Source: Bacteroidota bacterium (GTDB taxonomy: Bacteria; Bacteroidota; Ignavibacteria; Palsa-1295). From it: a DNA stretch of 64,000 nt. Below the pieces are notes generated by a model. It worked only from the letters and a program-made list of their open reading frames with translations. It did not search any database and was not told the DNA's origin. The stretch's first letter is position 1; each line of letters starts with the position of its first letter. The DNA lies in assembly GCA_021324735.1 (NCBI GenBank), contig JAJPIO010000014.1, positions 62,001-126,000 on the forward strand. Reading direction: 5' to 3'. The position numbers and the translations under genes are program-made. Shown in pieces: positions 19,594 through 30,718 of this stretch.

Positions 19594-20190
19594 ATGTTTG
19601 AAATACGAATTCATGGCCGAGGCGGCCAGGGCGTAGTAACGGCGGCTGAACTTCTCTCGGTCGCCGCATTCCGCGAGGGCAAGCACGCGCAGGCATTCCC
19701 CAGTTTTGGCTCGGAGCGTACCGGTGCACCCGTTGCAGCGTTTTGTCGTATCGCCGACGAGGCTATCCGCCTTCGCGAGCCGATCTCGAAGCCGAACGCA
19801 GTGATCGTGCAGGACCCGACATTACTGCACTCTTTCGATCTGTTCTCGGGTCTTGCCGCTGATGGATACGTCCTCATAAATTCTGGTAAGAGTGTAGAAG
19901 CGCTCGGTCTCACAGGTCTAAAACAAAAACTTCCTCAGGGCCATATTCTTGCAATTCCAGCGACCGAACTTGCTCGCACGCACATTGGTCGACCCATTCC
20001 TAACGTGGTCATGCTCAGCGGTTTTGCCGCAATGACGGGTCTCATTGTACCATCAGCCCTGTGTGGTGCGATCAAAGAGAAGTTTAACTTATCGATCGCC
20101 GAAAAGAATATCGCCGCTGCCAATGCAGCATTCGAGTTAGTGACAACATTGATAGCTTCAAACCAGGGGAGTCTCATCGAACAATGCTAA
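19594..20190 (+). CDS. porG: 2-oxoacid:ferredoxin oxidoreductase, gamma subunit
   Basis: A 198-residue gamma subunit. The start MFEIRIHGRGGQGVVTAAELL and FPSFGSERTGAPVAAFCRI are diagnostic of the family. The complex oxidises pyruvate or another 2-oxoacid to acyl-CoA and CO2, reducing ferredoxin, or runs in reverse. First gene of a four-gene operon; its stop overlaps the next start by seven bases. Substrate (pyruvate, 2-oxoglutarate or a branched-chain acid) is not certain from this subunit. Confidence 0.93.
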   Translation: MFEIRIHGRGGQGVVTAAELLSVAAFREGKHAQAFPSFGSERTGAPVAAFCRIADEAIRLREPISKPNAVIVQDPTLLHSFDLFSGLAADGYVLINSGKSVEALGLTGLKQKLPQGHILAIPATELARTHIGRPIPNVVMLSGFAAMTGLIVPSALCGAIKEKFNLSIAEKNIAAANAAFELVTTLIASNQGSLIEQC

Positions 20191-21407
20191 AGCAAATCGA
20201 AGGTTCTCGTGCTGTGGCGGAAGGAGTCGCATTATGCCGGCCGCAAGTGATCTGTGCCTATCCGATCACCCCGCAGACACATATCGTGGAAGAACTGGGT
20301 GCACTGGTAAAGACCGGCGAGTTGCATGGCTGCGAGTTCATCAATGTCGAGTCGGAGTTCGCGGCGCTCTCTGTCGCGATCGGTGCTTCGGCTGCCGGTG
20401 CGCGTGCCTATACGGCAACATCCAGCCAGGGACTCCTCTATATGACGGAAGCTGTCTACAATGCATCCGGCATGGGGCTTCCGATCGTGATGACGCTCGG
20501 CAATCGCGCGATAGGGGCTCCTATCAACATTTGGAACGACCACTCCGATGCGATGGCAATTCGTGATGCCGGTTGGATCATGCTTTTTGCCGAGACCAAC
20601 CAGGAAGCGATCGATCTTCACATTCAGGCCTTCCGGCTCGCGGAAGAACTATCTACACCGGTGATGGTCTGTGTGGATGGCTTCATTCTCACTCATGCTT
20701 ATGAACAGGTAGAGATGCCGTCGCAAAAGGAAGTAGATCACTTTCTTCCTCCCTTTGAACCCGCACAAATCCTGGACCCGAATAAGCCGATCACCTTAGG
20801 CGCTCTGGTAGGACCGGAAGCATTTGCTGAAGTTCGCTATCTTGCCCATCGTAAGCAACTTACAGCAATGGAGCGCATACCAGCGCTTGCGCACGAATTC
20901 GCAATGAACTTTGCCCGAGATTCCGGCGGGCTTTTCCATCCATACAAAACGGAAAAAGCGAAGACGATTATCGTTGCAATGGGCTCGGTCTGCGGGACCA
21001 TCAAGGATGTTGCTGACGACATGCGAGAGGCAGGACATTCCGTTGGGGTCATCGCACTCACAACATTCCGACCGTTCCCGTTTGCGCAGCTTCGCGACGC
21101 TCTCAAAGGTGCCACGAAGATCATTGTGATAGAGAAGAGCCTTACGGCCGGTATGGGTGGCCCCTTAGCGGCAGAAATAAAATTGGCACTTGGTAAATCG
21201 AAGCAAACGCTGTATTCGGTGATCGCTGGTCTGGGTGGCCGACCGATTACTAAAGATTCCATTCGTGGCATCGTCGAACGAGTTGCGCACGACGAACTGC
21301 CGGATACGACATTCCTCGATCTCAATTGGGATGTCGTAAATGAGGCCGTTGGCGGAGCACATACGCAACTTATAGAGAAGCATACCAATCACAAGCCGAA
21401 ATCGTAA
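20184..21407 (+). CDS. porA: 2-oxoacid:ferredoxin oxidoreductase, alpha subunit
   Basis: A 407-residue alpha subunit. AYPITPQTHIVEELG is the conserved N-terminal YPITP motif that contacts the substrate and thiamine diphosphate. GARAYTATSSQGLLYMTE and SVCGTIKDVADDMREAGHSVGVIALTTFRPFP (transketolase C-terminal domain, about residues 265-300) follow. The length and separate alpha, beta and gamma genes fit the archaeal-type four-subunit pyruvate enzyme rather than the single-chain form. It works with the genes on either side, to which it is coupled by overlap and a 12-base gap. Confidence 0.93.
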   Translation: MLKQIEGSRAVAEGVALCRPQVICAYPITPQTHIVEELGALVKTGELHGCEFINVESEFAALSVAIGASAAGARAYTATSSQGLLYMTEAVYNASGMGLPIVMTLGNRAIGAPINIWNDHSDAMAIRDAGWIMLFAETNQEAIDLHIQAFRLAEELSTPVMVCVDGFILTHAYEQVEMPSQKEVDHFLPPFEPAQILDPNKPITLGALVGPEAFAEVRYLAHRKQLTAMERIPALAHEFAMNFARDSGGLFHPYKTEKAKTIIVAMGSVCGTIKDVADDMREAGHSVGVIALTTFRPFPFAQLRDALKGATKIIVIEKSLTAGMGGPLAAEIKLALGKSKQTLYSVIAGLGGRPITKDSIRGIVERVAHDELPDTTFLDLNWDVVNEAVGGAHTQLIEKHTNHKPKS

Positions 21408-21419
21408 GGTAGGGAATCC

Positions 21420-22430
21420 ATGCAGGAAGGTACGCAGCGAGTAAAGTTTTATCAGACCGGTACCCTTACGGTGGGTAACCGGCTTTTGGATGTAGAGTTA
21501 CGGACCGTTCAGGCAACGACCGATCGTAGTAACGCGATCACTTCTGGTCACCGGGCGTGCCAGGGATGCGGGGAAGCATTGGGTGCCCGATATGCACTCG
21601 ATGCCGCGATGCGTGCTTCGAATGGTAACATGATAGCAGTCAATGCGACAGGGTGCCTGGAGGTGTTTAGTACTCCCTATCCCGAAACATCATGGACCCT
21701 GCCATGGCTGCACTCCCTCTTTGGAAATGCTGCAGCCGTTGCTTCCGGAGTTGCGGCGGCACTTCGGACGCAGGGAAGACACGACATTCGAGTAGTTGCT
21801 CAGGGTGGTGATGGTGGCACAACCGATATTGGTTTCGCATGTCTTTCGGGTATGTTCGAGCGTAACGACGATGTGCTTTACATCTGCTACGATAATCAGG
21901 GCTATATGAATACGGGCGTTCAACGTTCAAGCGCCACTCCTCCGACCGCCCGTACTGCCACAACGCCAGCAATAGGTGGCGAACCGGGCAACATCTTCGG
22001 TACTGGCAAGGATGTGCCGCGCATTGCAATGGCACACGAAATTCCGTACGTAGCGACTGCAAGCGTTGCTGACCTGCACGATCTTGAAGCGAAAGTTACG
22101 AAAGCCATGTCCATGCATGGTGCTCGATATATACACGTATTTGTACCTTGCCCGCTCGGTTGGGGAGCACCCACAAATTCGACAATTAGAGTGGCGCGTC
22201 TCGCCTCCGAAAGTGCTCTCTTTCCTCTATTTGAGGCGGAGCACGGTGAAGTAATAGCATCCAGCCCGATTCGAAAGCAAGTGCCCGTCGAAGATTATTT
22301 GAAGACACAAAATCGCTTCGCTCATCTTTTCAAACCCGAGCGTGACGAAGAGCGTATCGCTGTATTGCAGCAAATGGCCGATCGGAACATCAAGCGTTAT
22401 GACTTACTCCGTGAGGAGGTGAAGGCATGA
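21420..22430 (+). CDS. porB: 2-oxoacid:ferredoxin oxidoreductase, beta subunit
   Basis: A 336-residue thiamine-diphosphate-binding subunit. GHRACQGCGEALGARYAL has the CxxC that starts the beta-subunit Fe-S site, with further cysteines in NATGCLEVF and FVPCPLGWG. GGDGGTTDIGFACLSG through YDNQGYMNTGVQRSSATP is the ThDP/Mg motif; SSATPPTART is typical of pyruvate-type enzymes. The stop overlaps the next start (ATGA), with a strong GAGGAGGTGAAGG as ribosome site for the next gene. Pyruvate is therefore the favoured substrate, by inference. Confidence 0.93.
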   Translation: MQEGTQRVKFYQTGTLTVGNRLLDVELRTVQATTDRSNAITSGHRACQGCGEALGARYALDAAMRASNGNMIAVNATGCLEVFSTPYPETSWTLPWLHSLFGNAAAVASGVAAALRTQGRHDIRVVAQGGDGGTTDIGFACLSGMFERNDDVLYICYDNQGYMNTGVQRSSATPPTARTATTPAIGGEPGNIFGTGKDVPRIAMAHEIPYVATASVADLHDLEAKVTKAMSMHGARYIHVFVPCPLGWGAPTNSTIRVARLASESALFPLFEAEHGEVIASSPIRKQVPVEDYLKTQNRFAHLFKPERDEERIAVLQQMADRNIKRYDLLREEVKA

Positions 22431-24058
22431 GTGCACAATTCGCGTCCACTCTCGAAGTCGGTACAAGCTTAAAGAACCATACAGGTTCGTGGCGGACCGA
22501 GCGTCCGGTGTATGTCGATCGCCTTCCACCGTGCAACAATGCGTGCCCCGCTGGTGAGAACACTCAAGGCTGGCTCTATCAAGCGGAAGAAGGCAATTAT
22601 CGCGCTGCGTGGGAAGAGATCATGGAGAATAATCCCTTCCCAGCGATCATGGGGCGAGCCTGTTACCATCCGTGTGAGAGTTCGTGCAATCGCGCGTCGC
22701 TTGATTCGGCGGTGAATATTCACGCGGTCGAGCGCTTTCTTGGGGATCGGGCGATAGAAATGAAGTGGTCGGCAAAGACACCCGCATCGAAGAGCGGCAA
22801 ACGAGTCCTTGTTGTGGGTGCCGGTCCGAGTGGTCTCTCGGCCGCCTATCATCTTGCACGCTTTGGCCATGATGTAACGATCGTGGAAGCTGGCCCGGCG
22901 ATTGGTGGAATGATGCGCTTTGGAATTCCTGCGTACCGATTGCCCCGAAATGTGATCGACGCGGAAGTGAAGCGCATTCTCGATCTCGGCGTAAAAGTCC
23001 GATTGAACGAGAAGGTCGAGGATATTCCGGCTATGATGGGCAGTGAAGGCTTTGATGCGTGCTTTGTCGCGATCGGTGCTCATTTGGCCAAGCGCGTTAA
23101 TATTCCGGCGCCGGATGCTGGTCGAATTCTGGACGCAATAGGGCTTTTACGTGATCTCGAATCAGAGGTGCCAACAGCACCACAAATTGGCCGTCGAGTG
23201 ATCGTTTATGGTGGCGGAAATACTGCTCTCGACGTAGCTCGATCGGTCAAGCGATTAGGACAAGAAGCAATAATTGTCTATCGCCGCACCCGCGAAAAGA
23301 TGCCAGCCCATGACTTCGAAGTACAGGAAGCTCTTGAAGAAGGCGTGCAATTTCATTGGCTACGAACAGTCACTCACATGACCGGTGAGTCGATCACTGT
23401 CGAGAAGATGGCACTCGATAAAGATGGCTATCCTCAACCGACCGGTGAGTTCGAGACGATCGAAGGTGATGCCTTAGTGCTTGCGGTTGGGCAGAACGTC
23501 GACACGCATGTGCTCGACAGTATTCCTGGAGTCGAGCACGATAAGGATGGTGTCGTCAAGGTAAATCCGAGCATGATGACTGGACATCCCGGCGTCTTTG
23601 CCGGTGGTGATATGGTGCCGAGTGAGCGGACGATCACGGTCGCGATCGGCCACGGTAAGAAGGCTGCTAGAAACATCGACGCCTATTTAAGGGGTACAGA
23701 ATATGTACCATCGCCAAAGCATGCTTTGGCGACTGCCGAACGATTAAACACGTGGTATTATAGCGATGCCGATAAGCAGGTCCAGCCAATGCTTGACGAT
23801 CTTCGCAGACGCAATACGTTCGACGAAGTGGTTGGCGGTCTCGACGAATCGAACGCGCTATTCGAAGCGCGGCGCTGTATGTCTTGCGGTAACTGCTTCG
23901 AGTGCGACAATTGCTTCGGCGTTTGCCCGGATAACGCGGTGATCAAGTTGGGACCTGGCAATCGCTTCCAATTCAATTACGATTACTGTAAAGGCTGCGG
24001 TGTTTGTGCAGCCGAGTGTCCGTGCGGCGCTATCGAGATGGTAGCAGAGGAGATTTAG
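22427..24058 (+). CDS. GltD-like NAD(P)H:ferredoxin subunit fused to a PorD-type ferredoxin
   Basis: A 543-residue fusion. Residues about 35-120 have the cysteine motifs of the glutamate-synthase small-subunit N-terminus (CNNACPAGENTQGW, CYHPCESSCNRA). Then come an FAD site (VLVVGAGPSGLSAAYHLARFG), a second nucleotide site (VIVYGGGNTALDVARSVKRLG) and a second FAD contact (GVFAGGDMVPSERTITVAIG). The C-terminal 70 residues are a ferredoxin with cysteine runs CMSCGNCFECDNCFGVCP and [18 protein letters not shown], the usual PorD delta subunit. It probably passes electrons between the oxidoreductase and NAD(P)H. The last gene of the operon, its 3' end overlaps the convergent channel gene by 29 bases. 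Confidence 0.9.
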   Translation: MSAQFASTLEVGTSLKNHTGSWRTERPVYVDRLPPCNNACPAGENTQGWLYQAEEGNYRAAWEEIMENNPFPAIMGRACYHPCESSCNRASLDSAVNIHAVERFLGDRAIEMKWSAKTPASKSGKRVLVVGAGPSGLSAAYHLARFGHDVTIVEAGPAIGGMMRFGIPAYRLPRNVIDAEVKRILDLGVKVRLNEKVEDIPAMMGSEGFDACFVAIGAHLAKRVNIPAPDAGRILDAIGLLRDLESEVPTAPQIGRRVIVYGGGNTALDVARSVKRLGQEAIIVYRRTREKMPAHDFEVQEALEEGVQFHWLRTVTHMTGESITVEKMALDKDGYPQPTGEFETIEGDALVLAVGQNVDTHVLDSIPGVEHDKDGVVKVNPSMMTGHPGVFAGGDMVPSERTITVAIGHGKKAARNIDAYLRGTEYVPSPKHALATAERLNTWYYSDADKQVQPMLDDLRRRNTFDEVVGGLDESNALFEARRCMSCGNCFECDNCFGVCPDNAVIKLGPGNRFQFNYDYCKGCGVCAAECPCGAIEMVAEEI

Positions 24059-24660
24059 CAGGCTTTTTTGGCGGTATTGCAAAAAAGATCGCGAGACCAA
24101 ATGTGACTGCCATTGCTGCGATCACATTGATGAAGGATAAAATAAATGCTGCCAGGTAAAGTGGAGGACCAAAGCGGTAAGAACTGGTAATGCCGCGCAC
24201 AATAGATTCGTCAACCGATTCTCCGATCAGCCGGCGGTTCTTCGACGCGTGTCTCCATAAGAATTGAAATGCTAAAGCAATAATGAAGAACGTCCCGGAA
24301 TAAAGTGCAGAGGCAGCATTCTCTGCGCTCTTACCAATATATTCCGCAACCATCGAAGTTGGAAATGGTACAAACGTTATAAGCAAGAGTAGGAACAAGT
24401 TGATTAGGAATAACCAATGATCGGATCTGTGAATGACCGTAAAAAGATAATGATGTGACATCCACATGATACCAATGGTCGCAAAGCTCGTTAAATAAGC
24501 TGCGAAAATTGGCCATTCGGAAGCGAGTGCTTGTAGAAGCGGAATGTTGCCATTCAAACTATGTGGTACTTTGAGATCAAGTACCAATAGTGTCATCGCG
24601 ATTGCAAAGACGCCATCGGAAAATGCTTCAATTCGGGATGTCTCGCGAGCCAAGTGTTCC

Positions 24661-24674
<14 letters not shown>
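24030..24674 (-). CDS. TMEM175-family potassium channel-like protein
   Basis: A 214-residue membrane protein with [22 protein letters not shown], the RxxxFSDG signature of helix 1 in TMEM175 (DUF1211), which lines the pore of these K+ channels. About five further hydrophobic stretches follow ([39 protein letters not shown] and others). Bacterial members carry one such six-helix unit and assemble as tetramers. The start overlaps the 3' end of the acetyl-CoA synthetase gene by 14 bases, so it is likely translationally coupled to it. The 3' end overlaps the por operon on the other strand. Confidence 0.85.
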
Positions 24675-26697
<2,023 letters not shown>

Positions 26698-26801
26698 GAG
26701 ACAAAATTACGTAACTGGATTACTATAAGGTCTAATATTAAATCTTTCACTCCCGAAAAGATATAGCGAATGGCATCACTCCGCTATGTTGTTTAGAGTA
26801 T

Positions 26802-27698
26802 GTGCCAGTACATAATATCAGCGCGGCCGAACTCTTCAGTCAGGCGGCTGCCGAGGCTCTTTCGGCGATCAAAAAAAACCGTCCTGCTGCTCTTCATCTC
26901 GAAGACGAACCGATCCATCAAATGCGCGTAGCCACTCGGCGCGTCCGAGCGGCATTAGATACTTATTCTTCTCTCTTCGATGAGGATTGGGCTGATGAGT
27001 TAGGAACCGAGTTGCGCTGGCTTGCGCATACTCTTGGTGCCGCTCGCGATCTCGATGTGCTTCGTGCCCGACTTAGGGACTCGGCCAAGGCAAAAGATCG
27101 TATATCGCTGCGACCACTTCAACGCATTCTCGCGCAGCATCATCGTGATGCGCAGTCAGCCATGATCGGCGATCTGCGAAGCGAACGCTATCACATGTTG
27201 ATCGAGCGTTTAAATGCCGCAGCTCTCTCACCCCAGGTTACTGTCGAAGCAGAAAAACCCACCTTGGAGGTAATGCTACCACTGCTTCTTAAGGCGTGGA
27301 AAAAAGTGAGACGTGCCGGCGGTATGCTTGATTCGAACAGCGATTCGACGAAATATCATAAGGTCCGCAAAATGGGAAAACGGATACGTTATTCTACCGA
27401 GCCTTTGGCAGAACTACTTATGGACGCGGATCGTGACAATGCAAATGGTTTTGTCAAAAAACTAAAGAAACTGCAGGATATATTAGGCGAGCTTCAAGAT
27501 GCCGTTGTGGCAAAACAGTGGGTTGAATCTATAATTGAGCTTGAAGGGAGAAGGGGAAAGGAGTTTAAAGCAGCAGCTAAGCGGCTGATGCAAACTCAGT
27601 TGAAGGCAGTGAAGAAAGCAATTAAAAAATATCCGAGGGCATGGGATAAAGCTATTTTAAAAAAGAAGTGGAAGTGGATGACCTCCACTTCCACTTGA
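26802..27698 (+). CDS. CHAD-domain protein
   Basis: A 298-residue CHAD protein with GTG start (GTG CCA GTA CAT). The conserved helical signature is QMRVATRRVRAALDTYSSLF near the N-terminus, with LGAARDLDVLRARL, and KVRKMGKRIRYSTEPL in the second half. CHAD domains are basic four-helix bundles that bind polyphosphate. The gene's position 1.2 kb from the phosphate regulon fits, though it is not in that operon. Its last 11 codons lie inside a perfect 13-bp inverted repeat that serves as the terminator of osmC on the other strand. Confidence 0.9.
   Translation: MPVHNISAAELFSQAAAEALSAIKKNRPAALHLEDEPIHQMRVATRRVRAALDTYSSLFDEDWADELGTELRWLAHTLGAARDLDVLRARLRDSAKAKDRISLRPLQRILAQHHRDAQSAMIGDLRSERYHMLIERLNAAALSPQVTVEAEKPTLEVMLPLLLKAWKKVRRAGGMLDSNSDSTKYHKVRKMGKRIRYSTEPLAELLMDADRDNANGFVKKLKKLQDILGELQDAVVAKQWVESIIELEGRRGKEFKAAAKRLMQTQLKAVKKAIKKYPRAWDKAILKKKWKWMTSTST
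27666..27696 (-). terminator. Terminator of osmC inside the CHAD gene end
   Basis: Arms AAGTGGAAGTGGA and TCCACTTCCACTT (13 bp, perfect) with a five-base loop. Read on the minus strand it is followed by CTTTTTTAAAA, a good T-tract; on the plus strand there is none. It lies 17 bases past the osmC stop. Confidence 0.88.
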
Positions 27699-27712
27699 CA
27701 TAAAGCCTGTGC

Positions 27713-28132
27713 TTACGCCAACTTGGCGTTCACATTGATCTTCACGCCGGCGAGTGCGCGCGAAACCGGGCACGCCGATTTTGTACCGTTCGCGATCTCC
27801 TGAAACTTGGTGTCGTCAATACCAGGGACTTTGGCCTGCACGTCAAGGTCGATCGTTTCAACGGTCCACTTGCCGGATGCATTATCGAAATGCGCTTTGG
27901 CATTCGAGCGAACCTGCTCCGGTGCAAATCCAGCTTTTTCAAGATCGGCACTGAGAGCCATCGAATAACAACCGGCAAGAGCGCCGGCTAATAATTCTTC
28001 CGGACTCGACCCTTGTCCGCCTTCCATACGTGAGCTAAAGCTAAATGGAAGTTTGCCGGTGCTAAGTGTCATTTCGCCTTTGCCGCTTTTTAGGATGCCA
28101 TTCCATTCTGCTGTTGCTGTGGAGTTTCTCAT
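27713..28132 (-). CDS. osmC: OsmC/Ohr family peroxiredoxin-like protein
   Basis: A 139-residue protein with the OsmC fold. The start MRNSTATAEWNGILKSGKGEMTLSTG matches OsmC rather than Ohr. PEELLAGALAGCYSMALSADL holds the first catalytic cysteine and NGTKSACPVSRAL the second. Family members reduce organic hydroperoxides via these two cysteines. Monocistronic by the look of its terminator and the gap upstream. Confidence 0.92.
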   Translation of the reverse strand: MRNSTATAEWNGILKSGKGEMTLSTGKLPFSFSSRMEGGQGSSPEELLAGALAGCYSMALSADLEKAGFAPEQVRSNAKAHFDNASGKWTVETIDLDVQAKVPGIDDTKFQEIANGTKSACPVSRALAGVKINVNAKLA

Positions 28133-28237
28133 AAAATGTAATTCCGATGAAAGTATGTGGTAATATCATCCAAGGCACCGCCTTGGATGCTGTTTTAATT
28201 CACAAATTTACGAAGAATATTTAGGGTAGGAGTAGAG

Positions 28238-28909
28238 CTATATTCCAGCGGCAGCAATAGTCTTATGACGCATCAGCTTTGCTTCTGCAATAAAGATGAC
28301 GTCTTCGGCTATGTTGGTCGCATGGTCCGCCAGTCGTTCGACGTGACGTAATACTGCCATCAGATGTGCCGCCGGTTCGATCAGAACGGGATCGGACTTC
28401 ATGGCATCGATCAGGTTATAGAATATTTGTCGGTTCAACTGATCGACCTCGTCTTCTTCAGCGAATACTTTTCGAGCTTCGTCCGCATCGGTATGAATAA
28501 AGGCGTTGAGTACCTGGGTGAGCATGCGGCGAGAGGTAGCGATCATCTCCATGCCTCCCACCTTACTAATGAGATCCGTATAGCTCTCTAACGCTTCGAC
28601 ACGTTCTGCAATATTGACCGCGATATCGCCGATGCGCTCAAAATCATTGTTCATCCGCATGGCAGCGAGAAGAAGCCGTAGATCCACGGCGACGGGCTGA
28701 GTAAGGGCAAAAATGCGCTGGCACTGGCCGTCGATCGTCAGATCGAGTTCGTTTACACGCTGTTCGCGTTCTACAACGAATTTTGAAAGCTCGAGATTGG
28801 ATTCTTTGAGCGCGCGGATCGCTGTTTCAACCTGCTCATCGACCAGCGATCCCATCCGAATAAGCTGCGAACGCAGGGTGTCGAGTTCGTCTTCGAAGTG
28901 TCTGTGCAT
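28238..28909 (-). CDS. phoU: Phosphate signalling regulator PhoU
   Basis: ATG at 28909 starts MHRHFEDELDTLRSQLIRMG, as in other PhoU proteins; the reading frame extends further upstream but that part is inside or next to pstB. About 223 residues of two similar three-helix bundles, with the metal-binding motifs MNNDFERIGDIAVNIAERVE and RHVERLADHATNIAEDVIF. PhoU links the Pst transporter to the PhoR kinase and dampens the response when phosphate is ample. It follows pstB by 46 bases on the same strand. Confidence 0.93.
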   Translation of the reverse strand: MHRHFEDELDTLRSQLIRMGSLVDEQVETAIRALKESNLELSKFVVEREQRVNELDLTIDGQCQRIFALTQPVAVDLRLLLAAMRMNNDFERIGDIAVNIAERVEALESYTDLISKVGGMEMIATSRRMLTQVLNAFIHTDADEARKVFAEEDEVDQLNRQIFYNLIDAMKSDPVLIEPAAHLMAVLRHVERLADHATNIAEDVIFIAEAKLMRHKTIAAAGI

Positions 28910-28955
28910 GAAAAATGAAGTGGAAATGGGATAGGAACGTTCGCGTAACATCCGT

Positions 28956-29801
28956 TTATCCGAATCTTCCGGTGATATAGTCTTCGGTCTGTTTCTTTTT
29001 GGGGTTCGTAAAAATATCTCGTGTTTCGCCGGCTTCAATAAGTTCTCCCATATAGAAGAACGCCGTCACATCGCTAACACGTGCAGCCTGCTGCATATTA
29101 TGCGTAACGATAATGATCGTATAATTTTTTTTCAGCTCGAAGATCAATTCTTCGATCTTGGCCGTCGAGATTGGGTCGAGGGCACTTGCTGGCTCATCCA
29201 TGAGCAATATTTCCGGTTCAACGGCCAACGCGCGAGCAATACAAAGGCGTTGCTGTTGTCCGCCCGAGAGGCCCATTGCACTATGGTGTAAACGGTCTTT
29301 TACCTCCTCCCATAATGCTGCTTGTCTCAAGCTGCGTTCGACGATATCGTTGAGTGTCGATTTTTGTTTTGTACCGAGCACTTTCGGTCCGTATGCAACA
29401 TTTTCCCAAATCGATTTTGGGAAAGGGTTGGATTTTTGAAACACCATGCCGACCCGTTTGCGTAATTCGACCACATCCAGACCTTTCTGGTAAATATCGA
29501 TACCATCGATCGTGACTTCGCCCGTGATCCGAACGCCAGTGATGAGATCGTTCATCCGATTCAGCGTTCGGAGATACGTCGATTTTCCACATCCGGAAGG
29601 GCCGATGAACGCTGTGACCTCTCGTTCTCGAATATCGAGGGAAATGCTACGTAGGGCTTGCTTGGAACCGTAATAAAGGTTAAGATCTCGAGTAAGAACT
29701 TTCGTGGGTGCGCGTTCTACTACCTCCCCGTGCGACGTTATTACTTCGGGTGCACGCAAAACAGTCGGCGCCTCACGCGATGGAATTTCCGCTATTTTCA
29801 A
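28956..29801 (-). CDS. pstB: Phosphate ABC transporter ATP-binding protein
   Basis: A 281-residue ABC ATPase. Walker [13 protein letters not shown] signature [16 protein letters not shown], Walker [14 protein letters not shown] and the H-loop [13 protein letters not shown] are present, and [22 protein letters not shown] is typical of PstB. It energises high-affinity phosphate import; the pstSCA genes are not in this window. The N-terminus is about 30 residues longer than usual ([15 protein letters not shown]), so a start at an internal codon is possible. It leads the leftward pstB-phoU operon from the shared phosphate control region. Confidence 0.94.
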   Translation of the reverse strand: MKIAEIPSREAPTVLRAPEVITSHGEVVERAPTKVLTRDLNLYYGSKQALRSISLDIREREVTAFIGPSGCGKSTYLRTLNRMNDLITGVRITGEVTIDGIDIYQKGLDVVELRKRVGMVFQKSNPFPKSIWENVAYGPKVLGTKQKSTLNDIVERSLRQAALWEEVKDRLHHSAMGLSGGQQQRLCIARALAVEPEILLMDEPASALDPISTAKIEELIFELKKNYTIIIVTHNMQQAARVSDVTAFFYMGELIEAGETRDIFTNPKKKQTEDYITGRFG

Positions 29802-29877
29802 GGGTTAGCTATTTAGTGTTCACAATTCACGCTGCTCTTCGAACAGCCAGCGACGGTATTTAGTCGGTCAAGGTTCG

Positions 29878-29959
29878 ATTATATCATTGTTACCAAATTG
29901 TTAAGCAAATTTTCGTCCTGTTACGCGCCAGTTAAGAAAGCGTAAATCCGCTGTATAAT
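29878..29959. promoter_or_regulatory. Divergent phosphate promoters with doubled Pho-box-like motif
   Basis: TATAAT occurs on the plus strand at 29954-29959 (toward phoB) and on the minus strand at 29883-29878 (toward pstB). Between them the motif TGTTAC-N6-GTTAAG occurs twice in the same orientation, at 29888-29905 and 29919-29936, exactly 31 bases apart. Within each copy the TGTTA/GTTA elements are spaced 11 bases, the spacing PhoB needs between half sites. Each copy covers a -35 position. Binding by the adjacent phoB product is inference. Confidence 0.65.
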
Positions 29960-30010
29960 ACGCACTTTGCCATAAAATGGTCTGTTAATGCCCCCGACTC
30001 ACTCAAATAC

Positions 30011-30709
30011 ATGAGCAAGACCATTCTCATCGCCGATGACGAGCAGGATATTCGAGACCTGATCTCGTATAATCTATCAAAAGAAGGCTTTACTGTGGAG
30101 TCTGCCGCAAACGGTAAAGAGGTACTTCAAAAGCTTGAACAATCGCCCGCTGATCTTATCATCCTGGACATAATGATGCCAGAAATGGATGGATTCGAAG
30201 CCTGTAAAGCGATTCGGGCTAATCCGAAAACGGCAAACATTCCAATTCTATTCTTGACTGCTCGAGCTGGTGAAGTAGACCAGATCGTCTCGCTCGAGCT
30301 GGGAGCCGATGATTACGTTCAAAAACCGGTGTCTCCACGAGTATTGGTGGCACGTGTTAAGTCGTTGCTTCGGCGGTTCGATCGTTCCGAGCAGAAGCCT
30401 GCAACCGCCGCTGCCGAGCAGATAAATTCTGATGGTGTGAAGGTCGATCGTTCTTCTTATAAAGTGTTCGTGAACGATAAAGAGGTCTTTTTCCCGCGCA
30501 AGGAATTTGAATTGCTCTACTTCCTTGCTTCCCATCCTGGACGTATTTATAAGCGCGAGGCGCTACTTGACGAAGTATGGGGACGTGATACCTTCGTGGT
30601 CGAACGTACCGTTGACGTACATATATTCAAGGTTCGGGAGAAACTGGGTGATTACGGCAAGCGGATTGAAACCGTGAAGGGTGTTGGTTATCGGTACGTG
30701 TTAGAATAA
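30011..30709 (+). CDS. phoB: Phosphate response regulator PhoB-like
   Basis: A 232-residue OmpR/PhoB-family regulator. The receiver domain has the acidic pair in IADDEQDIRD, phospho-acceptor Asp in LIILDIMMPEMDGFEA and the lysine in YVQKPVSP. The C-terminal winged helix (FFPRKEFELLYFLASHPGRIYKREALLDEVWG, then ERTVDVHIFKVREKLG) binds direct repeats. Its place beside phoR and opposite pstB-phoU supports PhoB. There is no SD at the ATG. Confidence 0.9.
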   Translation: MSKTILIADDEQDIRDLISYNLSKEGFTVESAANGKEVLQKLEQSPADLIILDIMMPEMDGFEACKAIRANPKTANIPILFLTARAGEVDQIVSLELGADDYVQKPVSPRVLVARVKSLLRRFDRSEQKPATAAAEQINSDGVKVDRSSYKVFVNDKEVFFPRKEFELLYFLASHPGRIYKREALLDEVWGRDTFVVERTVDVHIFKVREKLGDYGKRIETVKGVGYRYVLE

Positions 30710-30718
30710 GCGTTACCG

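Noticed and set aside
26707-26723. TTACGTAA / GTAACTGGATTAC palindromes upstream of acsA as a defined operator
   Set aside because: Short palindromes in AT-rich DNA, no known regulator or second copy to support a call.
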